DNA of 64,000 bases from Craterostigma plantagineum (lineage: Eukaryota; Streptophyta; Magnoliopsida; Lamiales; Linderniaceae), in the NCBI GenBank assembly GCA_027422505.1, contig JAPQWV010000662.1, positions 240,001-304,000 on the forward strand, in the 5' to 3' direction. Position numbers and translations under genes: made by a program. The notes under the pieces were generated by a model, which worked only from the letters and a program-made list of their open reading frames with translations, was not told the DNA's origin and did not search any database. Shown here one piece after another: positions 11,365 to 23,717 of the stretch. Each line of letters begins with the position of its first letter. Position 1 is the first letter of the stretch.

Positions 11365-11865
11365 CGCCCCTTAAAAGAAATTTCGTCCCCGAAATTTAAG
11401 TTGTCTGAAACAACTCGGGGTACTTCTCACACATTTCGTCTTCCCATTCCCAAGTGGCTTCTTCGACTGTTAGGTTTCACCACAACACCTTCACAAGGCG
11501 GATGTTCTTATTCCTATGTCGCTTCACCTCGTACATTAAAATCTCCACCGGCCTTTCTTCGTAACTCGAGTCCGGTTTCAACTGCTAGTGAAGTGCTTCA
11601 CCTCTTAGTACATGACTCGGATCCGGAACGTACTTCCGTAACGTAGATACGTGGAAGACGTCATGAACTTGTGCTGGAGATGTCGGCAGTTCTAACTAAT
11701 ACGCTACGTGGAAGACCTCATGAACTTGTGCTGTAAACTCTGCGTACTTCTCCATCGAATAGGTCTGATTGATTGGCAAAAAATGGGCAAACTTAGTCAG
11801 TCTGTCGACAACCACCCAACTTGCATCATGCCCTTTTACAGTCTTTGGTAATCCGACGACAAAAT
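11365..11865 (-). pseudogene. pol: E3 pol: part of integrase core and chromodomain-like tail
   Basis: Minus strand. It starts at the E2 insertion with VVGLPKTVKGHDASWVVVDR and continues to YSMEKYAEF near 11745. The sequence then jumps to AQVHEVFHV, so the rest of the catalytic core is deleted. A partial duplication of the VHDVFHV coding stretch follows (about 11700-11735 and 11655-11690). The tail VEILMYEVKR, IRLVKVLW, EEATWEWEDEM and EKYPELFQTT ends at about 11405, with stops inside. Followed by PPT and LTR stub. Confidence 0.85.
11861..11865. repeat. E2 left target-site duplication AAAAT
   Basis: AAAAT directly precedes TGTAGC of the E2 5' LTR; the same five bases follow the 3' LTR at 22581-22585. 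Five-base duplications are typical of Ty3/gypsy integrases. Confidence 0.92.
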
Positions 11866-14800
11866 TGTAGCACCCGGGTTCCCCGTAAGTATTTAGGGCC
11901 AATAAATTAGCAAAATGTGACTTCGTGATTTATGTGCATTAAGGTGAATTATGTGCATAAACGTGATTTACGTGCTCATTAAGTGAAGCTTCGTGTTTTA
12001 CGAAATTGGGTGCAATTAAATGGTGCTAAGTGACCCTTAATTTATCTAGCAATTTTCGAAAATAGACTATAATTTTAGTGGGCTAGGTTTAAAATTAGGC
12101 CCAATATTGATTTAGGCCCAAACCACAAATAAAACAATTTAGGGACAAACTTCCCTAAAATAGGGAGTGCCCACGCCACCCCACACTTTATCTACCATAA
12201 GCTAAAGAAAATATCTAAGTTAATTATTCAAAACTCCACACCCACACTTGAAAGCCAACGAAAGGAAGAAGATGAGAAGGAGGAAGCTGAGACGGATTTT
12301 CGAACCCAAAGCACTCCAAGAAGTTGAAGATCGAAATTGGTAAGTAAAGCTAGCTTCTAAACTAATTCGACATCTTGTATCAAGATTAGTTAGTTAAACA
12401 TGTTTAGGGTTAGAAGATTTCCGAGACGAGGGAGCCATAAATTCGTGTTAAATGTTCTAAAGGTAGAGGAGAGGTTTAGAGCTTGAAATTCTAGGGAGAA
12501 CAAGCTAAGAATCTCGTTCGGTAGGGATAAAGAATCGAAGATGATGAAAATGTCAAAAACACCATGTCGAATGGTTAGGAAAAATGTCGATATAAAAGTC
12601 GAGGCAAATAGTAAATGTCGAGGTTGAGATTAAAATGCATGTCGACATTTCCATAAAATGTCGAAGCATAAATGTCGAGGCCTCTATCCGGGTAAATGTC
12701 GAAATGAAAGGAATAAAATGTCGAGCTAGAAGTTGATATAAATGTCGAAACCCTCATAGGAAAAAGATGTCGAGACATCCTAAGGTAAAATGTCGAGATG
12801 TTAAAACAAGATGTCGAGCTTCATAAAATGTCGAGACCCAAGACAAAAATGTCGGCATGTTGAATAAGATGTCGACTTAGCATGTCGATATTTTACACTA
12901 TATAAATGTCGAGACCTTCACATAAGTTATATCGAGATTTAGGGTTAATAATATGTCGAATGATAGAATGCCGAGTAAAATGTCGAAACGCTAAAAAGGG
13001 GATGTCGAACTGTTAGGATAAATGTCGAATGATAGCTAAAATGTCGAGCTTACATATCGAGATTTATATAATGTCGAGATGTCTAACGATAAATGTCGAA
13101 ACCCTCAAAATGTCGAAGTGTTAAGGAGAAATGTCGAAACCTTGTTAGGAAATATGTCGAGACCTATGTTGAATTTATGTCTATATATATCATATCGAGA
13201 TTTTTGTAATGTCGAACGAAATTAAGAACAAAATGTCGAGATCTTTAAATCGTTTAAATGTCGAGATTTCTAAATGTCGAGACCCTTTAATAAAATGTCG
13301 AGATGACAAAGTAAAATGTCGAAACTTGAAAATGTCGAGATCCTCAAATAACTCAAATGTCAAAATCTTTGAGAAAATATCGAAGTGAAGTTCGAAGATT
13401 TGCTTCCAGTATCGACATTTGATATAAGAAATGTCGAAGATCATGTTAAAATGTATATCGACATTTTGTTTAAAATATCGAAGCACATGGCACGATTTTG
13501 AATTCGTAGGAACCCATGATTTATCCACATGCCGAGATTAAGTATGGAATCGAGATTTTCTTTATAATGTCTAGATTTAATTTAACCAACGACTCGAAAT
13601 CTATTTTAACCCATGATGTACATATAGGGCTTGAAGATTAACATACTTAAACCATTAAATAAAATAGCGCACTGACACCAATATTTCATGCCTAAGGTCG
13701 GGACTTAGGAACACCTACGGGTCAGGTGACTGCTAACCTACGGACAACAAGTAAGTAGAAATCCAACTACAACACACAACTTGTGTTACGTGCCCAAATT
13801 GCGTGATTAAATGCCTACGTGTTTCTATGAATTTCGTAAATTGATTGAAGTATTTAAATGTGGTAAGTCTATGCTGCATTTACCTGCATCTGCATATGCA
13901 TACTCACGTGCACACACGAACTCGTGAGGGAGGGTCGTGGGGTTGAGTGTGCATACCATTATGTCGCTTGTATGCGACTAAGACCCGCCGATATAGGCCG
14001 GTGTGTCGACTCGTAGTTGAGTCATGGACGACTTCTATGGCACCCTATATGGCGTACGACGCCGATTATTATTGAGGCAGGAGGAGCGACCCAGGAAGGA
14101 GCGACCTAGCTATGCTAGCGTAGGCTAACTGGCGTAGGCAACTGCCCTATTTGCGGAAGGAGCGACCTAGAAGGAGCGACCTAGGGGGAATCCTAGCGTG
14201 GGCTACCGTATGACAGAGGGGACGACTTGGGAGGGTGCGACCTAGGGAGACCTAGCGTAGGCTACCCAGCGTGGGTCGCTGTCACGATCCTATTGAGGAC
14301 ATTTGAGCTCATAGTGGTGCATAGTAAGTGCGTCGCGGGCCCTGAGTGATACTAGTATGAGTACTAGGAGCATTGGCGCGGATCGCCTTCGCGTAGTGTT
14401 ATGTGCATCGGCGTGGATTGCCTTTGCGTAGTGATGTTATGCATCGGCGTGGATTGCCTTTGCAGGGGAGTGACACGTGCATACATGCATGATTTCTGCT
14501 TACTGAGCCTCGGTGGCTCATTCCTTACGTTGTGTGTTGTAGGCACCGACGACCACGGTATGTGATCGTATTGAAAGACAAGGCTGACCTTTTGAAGCTT
14601 CGTGCTGCTTTTGGGGATGGACGTGTGTGTGTGGATGACGACCTGTGAGGCCGGGCGCATAGGAGCTTTTGCTGTGCCGACACACCTTCGCCGTTGTCGT
14701 TAGACCATGTCTAGAACCTAATGTTCGACATGCATTCTTTTGTCTTGTATAGAACAATGTTTCATTCCATATATGAAAATGAAAAAAAAAATTTGTACGC

Positions 14801-14885
14801 GTTTTCGGTGCATTTCTTTATTTACAAACTCGCTAGGCACGTAGAAATGCGCTAGGTTAGGCGGTTAGGAAGTCGGGTCGCGACA
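11866..14885 (+). repeat. E2 5' LTR (3,020 bp)
   Basis: TGTAGCACCCGG...GGTCGCGACA. It contains the ATGTCGA word array at 12550-13575, then a conserved block (CCTAAGGTCGGGACTTAGG) shared with other Tekay LTRs. The intron-like cassette runs 13751-14542 (GTAAGTAG to TTGTAG). Repeated GGAGCGACCTAG and GCGTAGGCTA words lie within the cassette. Short ORFs in the array are artefacts of the repeat. Confidence 0.95.
12550..13575. repeat. ATGTCGA word array in E2 5' LTR
   Basis: AAATGTCGA, usually continuing GA or AA, recurs at irregular 12-35 base spacing for about 1 kb. Occasional TCGACATTT gives the word in reverse orientation. The spacer sequence varies. The same array, nearly base for base, is in the 3' LTR. 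Confidence 0.92.
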
Positions 14886-14888
14886 GAG

Positions 14889-14900
14889 TGGTATCAGAGC
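14889..14900 (+). other. E2 primer binding site (tRNA-iMet)
   Basis: TGGTATCAGAGC three bases after the 5' LTR end, complementary to the 3' end of plant initiator tRNA-Met. Confidence 0.95.
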
Positions 14901-15040
14901 TTCGGTCACAGGTTCTGTAGACTGTCCACGCACACACACCCAAAAGAGCGGAAGCGGCCTTGCAAGTAAGTGTTAAGTCTATGTGAACTTCTATGTTGTA
15001 TAATTTATTGGCCATAGGACAATCAGGATAGGGTATAAGG

Positions 15041-16450
15041 ATGGTAAGAACGAGAGGTGAGTCGAGTGGTGGCGACGACCGGAACAGGGGAAACACAGCC
15101 CCTCCCGACAATCGGGACGCGACGATCTTCCAACTGACGGAACTAGTCCGCCAGCAGTCGACGCAGATCCAACAACTGATCCAGCAGAATGCTGCTAACA
15201 CTGGGCCAACTCAGGCAGAAAGGACTGAGATGGTGGGAGAACGATTTAGGAGGTTGAACCCACCGACCTTCGAAGACACAGCTGACTCGACAGCAGCTGA
15301 GGATTGGTTGAGGACTCTCGAGAGTATGTTTGTCTATAGTAGGGTTCCGGAGGCGGAGAAGGCCCTTTGTGCTGCGTTCCTACTACGAGGGAACGCAGGA
15401 CACTGGTGGGACACCATCATGGTGTTGGAGAACCCCGCTACAATGAGCTGGGAAAGATTCAAGGAATTGTTCAGGGGCAAGTACCTCACCGCCCCGATTC
15501 GAGCACAGCGCCTGAACGAATTCATCAATCTCAGGCAGGGGCCCATGACAGTGGCCGAGTACATAAGGAAGTTTGAGCAGCTGTCCAGGTTCGCTGCTCA
15601 CATGATCAGCACGGAAGCTCTAAAAGTCGAACGCTTCCTGGAAGGATTGAAGCCTGAGCTCTACAGGGACGTGAGCATGGCAGGGATTCAGGGAGTTACA
15701 TACTCTCAGGTAGCAGAAAGAGCTATGGTAGCCGAACAGGCGGAGGCCAGGATCGTGAAGGTACAAGAGGCTAAACGCAAATTCGCTCAGATACAAGGAG
15801 CTCAATGGAGTGGAGGAGACCCGAAACGGCAGTTTATGCCTAGAGGGGGCAAGAAGAGATTCCAGAACCGGCCTCCTCAACAGCCTCAGGGAATGATGAA
15901 CAGACCACCGAACCCAAACCAGAATCAAGGGGCAGCCCAATTCCCTAACTGTCAGAGGTGTGGAAGGAAGCACTTTGGGAACTGCAACACACCCGCCAAT
16001 GCGTGCTTCAGATGCGGGAAGATTGGTCACTTCGCAAAACAGTGCCCTGAAAACATTCCAGGGAATCAGGCAGGAAACCCAGTAAGACCTCCGATGGTGC
16101 CAGCACGGGTGTACACCATCACGTCCGAGGAAGCAGAGAACAACCCGGAGGTGGTAACAGGTACCCTACCGGTCCATCAAACTCCCACGTGCATTCTAGT
16201 AGATTCCGGGGCGACCCACTCGTTTGCGTCTGTGAAGTATGTGACGAAACTAGGGGTAACGCCTGAGCGAGTAGATTACGAGTATAGCGTAGCAATTCCA
16301 AGCAGGGCACCAACTAGGACTAGTCAAATGTTAAGAAATTGCCCAATCTTAGTCGGTAATAGAGAATTGCCGGTAGACCTGATAGTCATCCCGATGGACG
16401 ACTACGAAGTGATCCTCGGAATGGCTGGCTCTCAAAGTACGGAGCAGTGA
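15041..16450 (+). pseudogene. gag: E2 gag and protease, ended by a frameshift
   Basis: 469 codons from ATG 15041. The gag domain (RRLNPPTFED, EDWLRTLESMF) covers about residues 65-230. Two knuckles follow: CQRCGRKHFGNC near 307 and CFRCGKIGHFAKQC near 326. The protease [10 protein letters not shown] is near 388-400, then VILGM. A one-base deletion near 16424 relative to E1 replaces the DWLSKYG segment with an off-frame tail ending at 16450. The protein resumes in the next frame from about 16426. Confidence 0.92.
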
Positions 16451-18372
16451 TAGACTGTAACCGTAAAGTAGTTACGTTTAGCTTAGAAGGGGAAGAACCT
16501 GTCACCTTCAAGGGGACAATGAAGGGAAGAGGCACTCCGAGGATATCAGCCTTAAAAGCTCAACGATTAGTCAATTCCGGATACGAGGCATACCTGGTGT
16601 TCGCGCTAAAGGCAGAAGAGAATACCCCCACGAAACTTGAAGACGTACCCGTGATTAAGGAATTCTCCGACGTATTCCCGGAAGACTTGCCGGGATTACC
16701 CCCTGATAGAGAAATTGAGTTTACGATTGACCTGGTGCCGGGAGCAGCACCAGTGTCCAAGGCTCCATATCGATTAGCGCCAACCGAATTAAAGGAGTTG
16801 AAGGAACAAATAGATGAACTCCTACAAAAAGGATTCATTCAGACCAGCTTTTCTCCCTGGGGTGCGCCAGTCCTGTTCGTACGAAAGAAGGATGGCTCGA
16901 TGAGACTGTGTATAGACTATAGGGAGCTTAACAAGTTGACGATCAAGAATAAGTATCCACTACCCCGAATAGACGACCTCTTCGACCAATTACAAGGCGC
17001 CACAGTATTTTCTAAGATCGACTTGAGGTCGGGCTACCATCAACTGAAAATCCGCAAGGAAGATGTTCCCAAAACGGCGTTCAGTACCAGATACGGGCAT
17101 TTCGAATTTCTAGTCATGCCCTTTGGACTGACGAACGCACCGGCGGCCTTCATGGACCTAATGAACCGGGTGTTCGAAGCCTATCTAGACAAGTTTGTAA
17201 TTGTTTTCATAGATGACATCCTCATCTACTCCAAGACGAAGGAGGAGCACGAGCAACACCTACGATTAGTACTCGAGGTATTAAGGGAAAAGCAGCTGTA
17301 CGCTAAGTTCAAAAAGTGTGAATTCTGGCTGGACCAAGTAGCATTCTTGGGGCACATCGTCTCGGGAGCGGGAATCTCAGTGGACCTAAGCAAAATCGAG
17401 GCAATCAATAACTGGCCACAACCGACCAATGCAACAGAAGTACGGAGCTTTCTAGGCTTAGCGGGCTATTATAGGAAATTCATAAAAGACTTCTCGAAGA
17501 TCGCTTCTACGCTGACGAAGTTGACCAGGAAGAATACTCCTTTTCAATGGAGCGAAGAATGTGAACGGAGCTTCCAAGAGCTTAAGAGGCGATTGACTAC
17601 AGCACCAGTCCTTACGATACCGTCAGGAACCGGGGGATTCTCAGTTTATAGCGATGCCTCAAAGAACGGCTTAGGATGCGTATTAATGCAAAACGGAAAT
17701 GTAGTGGCCTATGCCTCACGGCACTTGAAGGACTACGAAAAGAACTACCCTACACACGACTTGGAGCTAGCTGCAGTAGTTTTTGCTCTCAAGATCTGGA
17801 GGCACTACTTGTATGGAGAAAGATGCGAAATCTACACCGATCACAAGAGTTTAAAGTATTTCTTCACCCAGAGGGAACTCAATATGAGACAGAGACGGTG
17901 GCTGGAATTGGTAAAAGACTACGATTGTGTGATCAACTACCACCCAGGGAAGGCGAACGTGGTAGCTGATGCTCTAAGCCGGAAATCAGTAAGCGCGGAA
18001 CTTCAACGGCTCGACGTGGAGATCGTACCATTGGGAGAAGTCGAGGTAAAATTAGCAACCCTGACTCTGCAACCAACGCTATTGGAGCAGATCAAAATGG
18101 CACAGGAAAACGACGAGTTTTACCTGAAAACTAAGGAAGCGCAAACCGAACAGTTAACGACGGACTTCGTGTTTCGGGACGGCACAAGCCTGTACTACAA
18201 GAACCGATTATACGTACCGAACAATATAGACCTCCGCAGAGCTATAATGACGGAAGCACATACCACACCGTATTTGGTACACCCAGGAGCTATGAAGCTT
18301 TATAGGGATCTAAGGACTAACTACTGGTGGCCGGGAATGAAAAAGGACGTAGCAACGTTCGTGAGCCAATGA
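16447..18372 (+). pseudogene. pol: E2 pol: RT, RNase H and start of integrase
   Basis: 641 codons after the frameshift. [20 protein letters not shown] and [20 protein letters not shown], with [11 protein letters not shown] near residue 254. RNase [17 protein letters not shown] near 399 and [13 protein letters not shown]. The integrase zinc domain starts [22 protein letters not shown]. The frame stops at TGA 18370-18372 exactly where the family has the first cysteine of CLTC, so the HHCC finger is lost. The protein continues in the same frame beyond the stop. Confidence 0.92.
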
Positions 18373-19206
18373 CTCACCTGCCAGCAAATTAAGGCAGAAC
18401 ATCAGCGGCCGGCTGGGACGCTGCAACCCTTACCCATTCCAGAGTGGAAGTGGGACAATATAACGATGGATTTCATGAGCGGATTGCCGAGGAACGCGAA
18501 AGGACACGACGCAATTTGGGTAATCGTAGATCGACTTACGAAATCTGCCCATTTTCTGCCGATAAGTACAACGTTTACCATGGAGCGGTATGCAGAATTG
18601 TACATCCAAGAGATAGTAAGACTCCATGGGACACCCTTAACGATAGTTTCAGACCGCGAATCACGGTTTCTATCTAAATTCTGGACGAGTTTATAAAAGG
18701 CCATGGGGACGAAATTGACATTCAGCACCGCATATCATCCGCAAACGGACGGTCAATCCGAGCGGACGATCCAGACGCTGGAAGATATGTTACGAGCCTG
18801 TGTACTTGATTTCAAAGGCAACTGGAGCAAGTACCTTCCGCTTGTAGAATTCTCGTACAACAATAGCTACCAAGCTACAATTGGGATGGCTCCTTATGAA
18901 GCCTTATACGGGCGGAAGTGCAGATCCCCAGTGCATTGGGATGAAGTAGGTGAACGGGCGATGTTAGGCCCAGATATGATACGGGAAATGACGGAAATTA
19001 TTACAATGATCCGAGAGAGAATGCGCACGGCGCAGAGTAGACAGAAGAGTTATGCGGATCGAAGACGCAGACCGCTAGAATTCGAGATGAATGATTGGGT
19101 CTTTGTGAAAGTATCACCAATGAAAGGAGTCAAAAGGTTCGGAAAGAAGGGAAAAACTAAGCCCGAGATACATCGGTCCCTTCAAGATAATAAAGAGAGT
19201 TGGTGA
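18373..19206 (+). pseudogene. pol: E2 pol: integrase core, with one stop and a frameshift
   Basis: Continues the frame with [43 protein letters not shown] and [19 protein letters not shown] at 18694-18696 replaces a glutamine codon. The same frame then gives [20 protein letters not shown] and [16 protein letters not shown]. An extra A in an A-run near 19155 shifts the frame, giving a false end at 19206. Confidence 0.9.
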
Positions 19207-19207
19207 A

Positions 19208-19519
19208 GTGGCTTACCAACTAGAACTACCAGCATCGTTGTCGCAAGTACACGATGTATTCCATGTTTCCACGTTGCGGAAGTATATCGCTGACCCAAGC
19301 CACGTGTTGATAAACGACTCACTGCATCAACACTTGAAACCAGACTTGAGTTATGAGGAAATTCCCGTAGAGATATTGATGAATGAGACGAAGAGGCTTA
19401 GGAACAAAGAGATTCCTCTAGTAAAAGTTCTGTGGCGGAATCAGTCAGTAGAGGAAGCCACATGGGAACGCGAGGATGAGATGAAAACCCGCTATCCTGA
19501 ATTGTTCCGAACGGGCTGA
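19208..19519 (+). pseudogene. pol: E2 pol: chromodomain-like tail
   Basis: 103 codons: [56 protein letters not shown], ending RYPELFRTG then TGA. It lies in the frame displaced by the A insertion upstream. Confidence 0.88.
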
Positions 19520-19540
19520 TTTCGGGGGCGAAATCCTCCT

Positions 19541-19554
19541 TAAGGGGGGGAGGA
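19541..19554 (+). other. E2 polypurine tract
   Basis: TAAGGGGGGGAGGA directly before TGTAGC of the 3' LTR; the expected plus-strand primer. E1 has a degraded version, and E4 an extended G-run version. Confidence 0.92.
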
Positions 19555-22500
19555 TGTAGCACCCGGGTTCCCCGTAAGTATTTAGGGCCAATAAATTAGC
19601 AAAATGTGACTTCGTGATTTATGTGGATTAAGGTGAATTATGTGCATAAACGTGATTTACGTGCTCATTAAGTGAAGCTTCGTGTTTTACGAAATTGGGT
19701 GCAATTAAATGGTGCTAAGTGACCCTTAATTTATCTAGCAATTTTCGAAAATAGACTATAATTTTAGTGGGCTAGGTTTAAATTAGGCCCAATATTGATT
19801 TAGGCCCAAACCACAAATAAAACAATTTAGGGACAAACTTCCCTAAAATAGGGAGTGCCCACGCCACCCCACACTTTATCTACCATAAGCTAAAGAAAAT
19901 ATCTAAGTTAATTATTCAAAACTCCACACCCACACTTGAAACGAAAGGAAGAAGAAGAGAAGGAGGAAGCTAAGACGGATTTTCGAACCCAAAGCACTCC
20001 AAGAAGTTGAAGATCGAAATTGGTAAGTAAAGCTAGCTTCTAAACTAATTCGACATCTTGTATCAAGATTAGTTAGTTAAACATGTTTAGGGTTAGAAGA
20101 TTTCCGAGACGAGGGAGCCATAAATTCGTGTAAAATGTTCTAAAGGTAGAGGAGAGGTTTAGAGCTTGAAATTCTAGGGAGAACAAGCTAAGAATCTCGT
20201 TCGGTAGGGATAAAGAATCGAAGATGATGAAAATGTCGAAAACACCATGTCGAATGGTTAGGAAAAATGTCGATATAAAAGTCGAGGCAAATAGTAAATG
20301 TCGAGGTTGAGATTAAAATGCATGTCGACATTTCCATAAAATGTCGAAGCATAAATGTCGAGGCCTCTATCCGGGTAAATGTCGAAATGAAAGGAATAAA
20401 ATGTCGAGCTAGAAGTTGATATAAATGTCGAAACCCTCATAGGAAAAAGATGTCGAGACATCCTAAGGTAAAATGTCGAGATGTTAAAACAAGATGTCGA
20501 ACTTCATAAAATGTCGAGACCCAAGACAAAAATGTCGGCATGTTGAATAAGATGTCGACTTAGCAAGTCGATATTTTACACTATATAAATGTCGAGACCT
20601 TCACATAAGTTATATCGAGATTTAGGGTTAATAATATGTCGAATGATAGAATGCCGAGTAAAATGTCGAAACGCTAAAAAGGGGATGTCGAACTGTTAGG
20701 ATAAATGTCGAATGATAGCTAAAATGTCGAGCTTACATATCGAGATTTATATAATGTCGAGATGTCTAACGATAAATGTCGAAACCCTCAAAATGTCGAA
20801 GTGTTAAGGAGAAATGTCGAAACCTTGTTAGGAAATATGTCGAGACCTATGTTGAATTTATGTCTATATATATCATATCGAGATTTTTGTAATGTCGAAC
20901 GAAATTAAGAACAAAATGTCGAGATCTTTAAATCGTTTAAATGTTGAGATTTCTAAATGTCGAGACCCTTTAATAAAATGTCGAAATGACAAAGTAAAAT
21001 GTCGAAACTTGAAAATGTCGAGATCCTCAAATAACTCAAATGTCGAAATCTTTGAGAAAATATCGAAGTGAAGTTCGAAGATTTGCTTCCAGTATCGACA
21101 TTTGATATAAGAAATGTCGAAGATCATGTTAAAATGTATATCGACATTTTGTTTAAAATATCGAAGCACATGGCACGATTTTGAATTCGTAGGAACCCAA
21201 GATTTATCCACATGCCGAGATTAAGTATGGAATCGAGATTTTCTTTATAATGTCGAGATTTAATTTAACCAACGACTCGAAATCTATTTTAACCCATGAT
21301 GTACATATAGGGCTTGAAGATTAACATACTTAAACCATTAAATAAAATAGCGCACTGACACCAATATTTCATGCCTAAGGTCGGGACTTAGGAACACCTA
21401 CGGGTCAGGTGACTGCTAACCTACGGACAACAAGTAAGTAGAAATCCAACTACAACACACAACTTGTGTTACGTGCCCAAATTGCGTGATTAAATGCCTA
21501 CGTGTTTTTATGAATTTCGTAAATTGATTGAAGTATTTAAATGTGGTAAGTCTATGCTGCATTTACCTGCATCTGCATATGCATACTCACGTGCACACAC
21601 GAACTCGTGAGGGAGGGTCGTGGGGTTGAGTGTGCATACCATTATGTCGCTTGTATGCGACTAAGACCCGCCGATATAGGCCGGTGTGTCGATTCGTAGT
21701 TGAGTCATGGACGACTTCTATGGCACCCTATATGGCGTACGACGCTGATTATTATTGAGGCAGGAGGAGCGACCCAGGAAGGAGCGACCTAGCTATGCTA
21801 GCGTAGGCTAATTGGCGTAGGCAACTGCCCTATTTGCGGAAGGAGCGACCTGGAAGGAGCGACCTAGGGGGAATCCTAGCGTAGGCTACCAGCGTGGGCT
21901 ACCGTATGACAGAGGGGACGACTTGGGAGGGTGCGACCTAGGGAGACCTAGCGTAGGCTACCCAGCGAGGGTCGCTGTCACGATCCTATTGAGGACATTT
22001 GAGCTCATAGTGGTGCATAGTAAGTGCGTCGCGGGCCCTGAGTGATACTAGTATGAGTACTAGGAGCATTGGCGCGGATCGCCTTCGCGTAGTGTTATGT
22101 GCATCGGCGTGGATTGCCTTTGCGTAGTGATGTTATGCATCGGCGTCGATTGCCTTTGCAGGGCAGTGACACGTGCATACATGCATGATTTCTGCTTACT
22201 GAGCCTCGGTGGCTCATTCCTTACGTTGTGTGTTGTAGGCACCGACGACCACGGTATGTGATCGTATTGAAAGACAAGGCCGACCTTTTGAAGCTTCGTG
22301 CTGCTTTTGGGGATGGACGTGTGTGTGTGGATGATGACCTGTGAGGCCGGGCGCATAGGAGCTTTTGCTGTGCCGACACACCTTCGCCGTTGTAGTTAGA
22401 CCATGTCTAGAACCTGATGTTCGACATGCATTCTTTTGTCTTGTATAGAACAATGTTTCATTCCATATATGAAAATGAAAAAAAAAATTGTACGCGTTTT

Positions 22501-22580
22501 CGGTGCATTTCTTTATTTACAAACTCGCTAGGCACGTAGAAATGCGCTAGGTTAGGCGGTTAGGAATTCGGGTCGCGACA
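19555..22580 (+). repeat. E2 3' LTR (3,026 bp)
   Basis: Near-identical partner of 11866-14885. Seen differences: 6 bases fewer near 19940, one A fewer near 19780, 13 bases more near 21886-21900, and scattered substitutions. The ATGTCGA array is at 20230-21262 and the intron-like cassette at 21434-22238. Confidence 0.95.
20230..21262. repeat. ATGTCGA word array in E2 3' LTR
   Basis: Same array as 12550-13575 with a few base changes, some gaining and some losing the CpG (for example ATGTCAA versus ATGTCGA). Confidence 0.92.
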
Positions 22581-22585
22581 AAAAT
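22581..22585. repeat. E2 right target-site duplication AAAAT
   Basis: AAAAT follows GGTCGCGACA and matches 11861-11865. Confidence 0.92.
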
Positions 22586-23709
22586 CCATCGTTATGTGGT
22601 CCCACTTCCACTCGGTTGTCGTCAAAGGTTGCAACATTCCTGTCGGCCTTTGATGTTCTTCTTTGATCACTTGACAGGTTAGACCTGGACTTACGAAAGC
22701 AGCAGTATCTCTTTTTATCCTTGGCCACCAGTAGTTCGTTCGCAAGTCCCGATACATCTTTGTTGCACCGGGATGCACCGAGTAGACTGTCGTGTGTGTG
22801 CTTCCGTCATTAACGTTCGGCGGATGTCTTCGTCTTTTGGCACATATAGGCAACCTCTGACTCGTAAATTTCCGTTGTCTCGGAATTCAAAGTCTGACGG
22901 AACACCTTCATCTCGTTCATCTCGAATTTTCAAATATAATTCGTCTTCCCTTTGTGCTGCAACGATTCGATCCAACAGCGTTGGCTTGAGTGTTAGCGCT
23001 GCCGATCGCTTCGATCTCCCCAAAGTTGATTACCTCAACTCCGAGTTGGCAAAATTCAGCGTTTACCGCTTTCCGGCTCAACGCATCTGCGACTACGTTA
23101 GCTTTCCCTGTGTGGTAACTTATTACGCAGTCGTAATCTTTCACTAATTCAAGCCATCGCCTTTGCCTCATATTCAACTCCTTCTTTTTGAAGAAGTACT
23201 TCAGACTCTTATGATCTGTAAAGATTTCACACCTTTCTCCGTAAAGATAGTGTCGCCAGATCTTGAGGGCAAACACTACTGCGGCGAGTTCTTGATCATG
23301 GGTGGGGTAGTTCTTCTCGTACGGTTTCAATTGTCGAGAGGCATATGGCATATGCAATTACCTTCCCGTTTTGCACCAATACGCATCCCAAACCATTTCG
23401 AGGCATCACTATACACTGAAAATCCTTCAGTACCAGATAGTATTGCTAATACTGGAGCAATCGTCAGTCTTTTCTTCAGCTCCTGAAAACTTTGTTCGCA
23501 TTCCTCAGTCCACTTGAACGGGATATTTTTCTTTGTCAAATTCGTAAGGGTCGAGGCTATACTGTAAAAATCCTTAATGAATTTCCGTTAATATCCAGCA
23601 AGCCCGAAAAAACTTCTAACCTCCATGGGAGTGGTTGGTCGCGGCCATTTATCTATTGCTTCAATCTTACTGGGGTCTACTGAAATTTCGCTTCCCGAAA
23701 TTATATGCA

Positions 23710-23717
23710 CCAGAAAC
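23710..23717. repeat. hAT left target-site duplication CCAGAAAC
   Basis: Eight bases before TAGGGGTGGG, repeated exactly at 24474-24481. Eight-base duplications are typical of hAT transposases. Confidence 0.92.

Larger units (their letters stand above)
11866..22580 (+). mobile_element. Complete Tekay-type retrotransposon E2, inserted in E3
   Basis: 10,715 bp with two LTRs (3,020 and 3,026 bp), PBS, gag-pol, PPT and a matching target duplication AAAAT. It is inserted in the integrase gene of E3 in the opposite orientation. The LTRs differ by eye at few bases plus three indels (6, 1 and 13 bp), so the insertion is recent. The polyprotein nevertheless has two frameshifts and two stops, so this copy may have been mobilised by enzymes from another element. 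Confidence 0.96.
22581..23717 (-). pseudogene. pol: E3 pol: end of RT, RNase H, integrase N-terminus
   Basis: Minus strand, frames broken. After the hAT-type insertion: [27 protein letters not shown] then a stop, [14 protein letters not shown] and FSVYSDASK (RNase H). A frameshift follows, then [22 protein letters not shown] (read as two adjoining motifs), [11 protein letters not shown] and [17 protein letters not shown]. Integrase: [22 protein letters not shown], with CLTC degraded to GLTC. It ends at [10 protein letters not shown] exactly at the E2 insertion and continues at 11865. Confidence 0.87.

Noticed and set aside
12575..13528. Minus-strand open frames of 67 and 112 codons in the E2 LTR, repeated at 20258-21211
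   Set aside because: They follow the ATGTCGA word array, which has few stop codons in one frame. The peptides are repeats of FDI/DIY, and the starts are not supported. Treated as artefacts.
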